Part shown: positions 42,572 to 45,437 of the stretch, piece after piece | Numbering within the stretch: the first letter of the stretch is position 1 | Layout of the letters: each line of letters opens with the position of its first letter | DNA from: Candidatus Gastranaerophilales bacterium | Lineage (GTDB): Bacteria > Cyanobacteriota > Vampirovibrionia > Gastranaerophilales > Gastranaerophilaceae | NCBI GenBank assembly: GCA_944323425.1 | Contig: CALUSL010000017.1 | Span: 1-45,437, forward strand | Length of the DNA: 45,437 nt | Direction: 5' to 3' | Notes under the pieces: generated by a model | Database searches by the model: none | Told to the model about the DNA's origin: nothing | Seen by the model: only the letters and a program-made list of their open reading frames with translations | Position numbers and translations under genes: made by a program

Positions 42572-42602
42572 TTGCTTGATAGCCGCTGTCAGGTTGTAAA
42601 AT
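42572..42602 (+). promoter_or_regulatory. MerR-type promoter of the DXS-like/CMD operon
   Basis: -35 TTGCTT (42572-42577), a 19-bp spacer beginning GATAGC (42578-42596) and -10 TAAAAT (42597-42602). The dyad TTGATAGC-C-GCTGTCAG (42576-42592) matches 6 of 8 pairs and aligns base for base in position with the perfect dyad at 36229. The start codon (42661) is 58 nt downstream. Confidence 0.78.
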
Positions 42603-42660
42603 ATATAGTATAAAATAGCTATATGTTATTTTGACTATGTATTACAAAGGAGACTTAATA

Positions 42661-44415
42661 ATGACAGTACTTGAAAAAATCAATGCTCCGCAAGATGTAA
42701 AAAAGCTTTCGATAGCAGAAATGAATAATCTTGCGGAAGATATCAGAAAGGCAATTCTGAATAGGGTAAACTCAATAGGCGGGCACCTCGGTCCTGATCT
42801 TGGCATAGCTGAAGCAACCATCGCAATACATTATGTGTTCAATTCACCTGAGGATAAATTTGTTTATGATGTTTCACATCAAGTATATCCTCACAAAATG
42901 CTTACCGGAAGAAAACACGGTTTTTTGGACTCATCACGTTTTCACGAAATCTCGGGATACTCAAATCCCTCAGAAAGCGAACATGACCATTTTGTAATCG
43001 GACATACCTCCACATCTGTCAGTCTGGCTACAGGACTTGCAAAAGCGAGAGATTTAAAAGGCGAAAAATACAATGTTATTGCACTTATTGGAGATGGCTC
43101 TCTAAGCGGCGGAGAAGCATATGAAGGTTTCAACAATGCAGCAGAGCTCAATAGCAATATGATAATAATAGTTAATGACAATGAAATGTCCATTGCTCCA
43201 AATTACGGAGGATTATACAAAAATCTTGCAGAACTCCGTAAAACAAACGGTCAGACCGTAAACAACGTATTTAAAGCAATAGGTTTTGATTACTACTATG
43301 TAGAAGAAGGCAACGACATTGAAGCACTTATCCGAACTTTTGAAAATGTCAAAGATATAAATCATCCTACTGTTGTTCATATACATACATTAAAAGGTAA
43401 GGGGTATGAACCTGCAGTTCAGGACAAAGAAACATATCACTGGCAAATGCCCGAATTTTTAAACAGAGAATCCGATAACAATGGAGCTTTATCTGAATCA
43501 TATACTTCAATTACAAAAAACTTTTTGCTAACAAAAAAACAGAACAATGAACCTGTAATTGCTATTACCGCGGCAACTCCGGGTGTATTTGGATTTAGTG
43601 CAGATTTCAGAGAAAAAATGGGCAAAAATTTCACTGATGTCGGTATTGCAGAAGAACATGCTATAGCTTATGCATCTGGACTTGCGAAAAATGGTGCAAA
43701 ACCTGTTCTATGCCTTATGAGCTCCTTTGTACAGAGAACTTACGACCAGATGTCTCAGGATTTGGCTCTGAACAATTCTCCGGCAACAGTTTTGATATAC
43801 TGGGGAGGAATTTCAGGAGCTGATATGACTCACCTTTGTACATTTGATATACCGCTTATCAGCAATATTCCTAACATTGTCTACCTTGCTCCGACTAATA
43901 AAGAAGAATATATGGCAATGCTTGAATGGTCTTATAACCAGAATGCACACCCGGTATTTATAAGAGTTCCTTCTGCAGAGCTTGTTTCTACAGGTATTCC
44001 CGATGATACTGATTATTCAAAACTAAACAAATACAAACTTGTAGAAAACGGTGAAAAAATTGCCGTTATTGCTGCCGGCAGCTTCTTTGGGTTAGGTCAG
44101 CAGGTAGCAGATGAACTGAAAAAACAGACAGGAATAAAAGCAACGCTCATTAATCCAAGATATCTGACAGGAATAGACAAAGAACTTCTCGAAACTCTTA
44201 AAAAAGAACATAAAGTTGTCATTACTCTTGAAGATGGCGAGCTTGACGGCGGTTTTGGCGAAAAAGTATCAAGATTCTACGGCAACTCTGATATGAAGGT
44301 TTTAAATTTCGGTGCAAAAAAAGAATTTACGGATAGAGTTCCTATTGAAGAATTGTACAAACGATACCACTTAACAAAAGAACTTATTGTACAGGACATA
44401 AAAGAGGTATTATAA
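42661..44415 (+). CDS. DXS-like thiamine-diphosphate transketolase-family enzyme (probably not housekeeping DXS)
   Basis: A 584-aa protein (ATG 42661 chosen because GGAG lies 8 nt upstream; the longer frame to 42631 has no such site). DXS/transketolase features: GGHLGPDLGIAEATIAIHYV, DVSHQVYPHKMLTG, the ThDP motif GDGSLSGGEAYEG...NDNEMSI, and a pyrimidine domain with GIAEEHAIAYASGL. It is about 35 residues shorter than true DXS. In the acceptor site the DRAG motif Arg (R420 in E. coli, a phosphate contact) is replaced: the aligned stretch reads YWGGISGAD-MTH. So a different acceptor is likely. Driven by a MerR-type promoter and followed with no gap by a periplasmic CMD-family gene. Confidence 0.8.
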   Translation: MTVLEKINAPQDVKKLSIAEMNNLAEDIRKAILNRVNSIGGHLGPDLGIAEATIAIHYVFNSPEDKFVYDVSHQVYPHKMLTGRKHGFLDSSRFHEISGYSNPSESEHDHFVIGHTSTSVSLATGLAKARDLKGEKYNVIALIGDGSLSGGEAYEGFNNAAELNSNMIIIVNDNEMSIAPNYGGLYKNLAELRKTNGQTVNNVFKAIGFDYYYVEEGNDIEALIRTFENVKDINHPTVVHIHTLKGKGYEPAVQDKETYHWQMPEFLNRESDNNGALSESYTSITKNFLLTKKQNNEPVIAITAATPGVFGFSADFREKMGKNFTDVGIAEEHAIAYASGLAKNGAKPVLCLMSSFVQRTYDQMSQDLALNNSPATVLIYWGGISGADMTHLCTFDIPLISNIPNIVYLAPTNKEEYMAMLEWSYNQNAHPVFIRVPSAELVSTGIPDDTDYSKLNKYKLVENGEKIAVIAAGSFFGLGQQVADELKKQTGIKATLINPRYLTGIDKELLETLKKEHKVVITLEDGELDGGFGEKVSRFYGNSDMKVLNFGAKKEFTDRVPIEELYKRYHLTKELIVQDIKEVL

Positions 44416-45255
44416 ATGTTTAAAAAATTATTAGCAATATCTTTAACAGCTTTTATGCTGCAGGGTTCACTGGTAATGGCAAAATCAATTAAAAAAGAGG
44501 ACAAGAATATGACAAGAACAGAAATTTGCAACGAAAATATGAAAATACTTTTTAACGGTTCTATGACTGAATCAGGAAATGATGTAGAAATGATGCAAAT
44601 TTTGCAAAAATACATTTTCGGTGAAGTGTTTAGTATCGGGAATCTGGAGGCAAAAACAAGAGAGCTTATTACCGTAGTATCTCTAACAACAATGCAGACT
44701 CTGCCTCAGCTAAAATCTCACATAAACGGAGCACTGAATGCGGGAAATTCGCCGCTGGAAGTTAGAGAAGCAATTTATCAATGCGCTCCATTTATCGGTT
44801 TTCCAAAAACTCTGAATGCTCTCGGGGTATTAAACGAAGTATTTAAAGAACGCGGTATTGAAACTCCACTGGAGTCAGGCGTAACCGTTAAGGAGAATGA
44901 ACGTTATCAGAAGGGAAAAGAAATACAGGAAAAATTGTACGGAGATGAAATAAAACAGGCAATGAAAGGACTTCCTGAAAATCTCGGAGATGAAGCCGCA
45001 AGATTTTTGACAGAAGTATGCTTTGGTGATTTTTATACACGTAAAGGTCTTGATATAAAAACGAGAGAAATACTTGTGCTGGCAGTACTGATAACAAAAG
45101 ACGATAACCTGACTTTAAGAAGCCATATCAAAGGAAATCTGAAAGCAGGTAATTCACCGGAAACAATCGCTTCCGCAATAATTCAATGCATGCCTTATAC
45201 AGGTATGCCTAATGCATTGCATGCCATGCAGATATTGAAAGAAGAACTAAAATAA
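44416..45255 (+). CDS. Periplasmic tandem carboxymuconolactone-decarboxylase (CMD) family protein
   Basis: The ATG is the base after the DXS-like stop codon. The 279-aa protein has a signal peptide (MFKKLLAISLTAFMLQGS, cleavage near VMA-K at 22) and two CMD domains: the first around TRELITVVSL---HINGALNAGNSPLEVREAI---GFPKTLNAL, the second around TREILVLAVL---HIKGNLKAGNSPETIASAI---GMPNALHAM. Neither has the CxxC of AhpD peroxidases, so a decarboxylase or other hydratase-like role is more likely than disulfide peroxidase. The periplasmic cupin at 20632 is a natural partner and shares the promoter type. Confidence 0.85.
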   Translation: MFKKLLAISLTAFMLQGSLVMAKSIKKEDKNMTRTEICNENMKILFNGSMTESGNDVEMMQILQKYIFGEVFSIGNLEAKTRELITVVSLTTMQTLPQLKSHINGALNAGNSPLEVREAIYQCAPFIGFPKTLNALGVLNEVFKERGIETPLESGVTVKENERYQKGKEIQEKLYGDEIKQAMKGLPENLGDEAARFLTEVCFGDFYTRKGLDIKTREILVLAVLITKDDNLTLRSHIKGNLKAGNSPETIASAIIQCMPYTGMPNALHAMQILKEELK

Positions 45256-45281
45256 CACTTTTAAGTAAAAGGACTATTCCT

Positions 45282-45311
45282 CGGGCTATAGAAATATAGC
45301 CCGTTCTCTTT
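45282..45311 (+). terminator. Strong intrinsic terminator ending the DXS-like/CMD operon
   Basis: CGGGCTATA (45282-45290), a GAAA tetraloop and TATAGCCCG (45295-45303) form a perfect 9-bp hairpin, followed by TTCTCTTT. It lies 26 nt after the CMD stop. Confidence 0.85.
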
Positions 45312-45324
45312 ACATGATTTTTTG

Positions 45325-45372
45325 TTGACTTGGAAACAATATGAAGGTAAAATTTTGTTTACAAGGAAACAA
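45325..45372 (+). promoter_or_regulatory. Promoter and operator-like repeats for a gene beyond the window
   Basis: TTGACT (45325-45330), a normal 17-bp spacer, and TAAAAT (45348-45353). Around the start site lies an inverted repeat TTGTTT-ACAAGG-AAACAA (45355-45372). GGAAACAA occurs twice (45332-45339 in the spacer and 45365-45372). Repeats overlapping a promoter suggest repressor control, in the style of TetR-type autoregulation. This spacer is 17 bp, so it is not part of the MerR-type group. Confidence 0.55.
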
Positions 45373-45392
45373 AAAAAAAAAAAAAAAGAAAA

Positions 45393-45437
45393 ATGAAAAT
45401 AAAAAAAGAAATATTGAAACAAATTATATATTTCTAT
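45393..45437 (+). CDS. Possible start of a gene cut by the right window edge
   Basis: An ATG at 45393 opens a frame (KIKKEILKQIIYFY) to the window end, 40 nt after the -10. The leader between promoter and ATG includes a run of 17 A (45371-45387). AAGGAA at 45363-45368 is too far for a normal ribosome site. The product cannot be named. Confidence 0.4.
   Translation, partial: MKIKKEILKQIIYFY

Noticed and set aside
42661-44415. Naming this gene dxs
   Set aside because: The acceptor-site Arg of the DRAG motif is missing, the protein is short and the control is stress-type, so a housekeeping DXS role is doubtful.
1-45437. CRISPR arrays, tRNA or rRNA genes, insertion sequences, integrase
   Set aside because: I looked for regularly spaced repeats, tRNA-like cloverleaf ends, rRNA signatures and transposase or recombinase genes on both strands and found none that I could support.

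Overview
This is an AT-rich window from a Gram-negative-type genome. Outer-membrane biology is shown by a TpsB/BamA-type barrel fragment, an AsmA-like protein, an MsbA-like flippase, a lipoprotein and periplasmic cupin and carboxymuconolactone-decarboxylase proteins. It also carries several large lineage-restricted proteins with no recognisable family. My best guess is an uncultured gut cyanobacterial relative (Gastranaerophilales / Vampirovibrionia, formerly Melainabacteria). This rests on gene style and is inference, with no marker gene in the window to settle it.

Left third (1-13.8 kb) is a defence island, more AT-rich than the rest. On the minus strand it carries a DpnII-type GATC restriction-modification operon (dpnA-like, dpnM-like, an unknown 443-aa gene, and the start of a DpnII-family endonuclease cut by the window edge). 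Divergent from it is a three-gene operon with a HamA/AbpA-like nuclease, a HamB/AbpB-like SF2 helicase and an unrecognised 421-aa partner (Hachiman-like plus one). A convergent DUF4238 gene follows. Next comes the 3' half of a lost MsbA-like ABC transporter gene, whose close intact paralogue lies at 40.8-42.5 kb. A Septu-like ATPase/HNH pair begins at the base after its stop codon. The gap at 13.8-14.6 kb holds a long imperfect hairpin followed by an intrinsic terminator.

Middle (14.5-25.6 kb): a marR - DHA2 efflux pump - uvrA2 cassette (drug or xenobiotic tolerance), a pair of related small unknown genes, a periplasmic cupin, an acyltransferase and an HSL-type esterase. Two apparently 5'-truncated genes (outer-membrane barrel and PilZ protein) then meet head to head at about 23.95 kb, which looks like a rearrangement or assembly junction. 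Two small membrane proteins follow.

Right (25.7-38.1 kb): lineage-type proteins, including an HNH protein with a duplicated CxxC module, a WG-repeat lipoprotein, an AsmA-like protein, a glycine-zipper secreted protein, a 972-aa unknown and a zincin-like metallopeptidase. The final part (38.2-45.3 kb) has a sugar aminotransferase, a putative glycosyltransferase, the MsbA-like flippase, a DXS-like thiamine-diphosphate enzyme and a periplasmic carboxymuconolactone-decarboxylase-family protein.

The most interesting regulatory signal is a shared promoter architecture. The cupin, the iron-sulfur-type flavoprotein and the DXS-like/CMD operon all have a TTGACT-like -35, exactly 19 bp, and a TAAAAT-like -10, with a GATAG-containing dyad in the spacer. 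This is the layout of MerR-family-activated promoters and links three scattered loci into one likely redox/electrophile-stress regulon.
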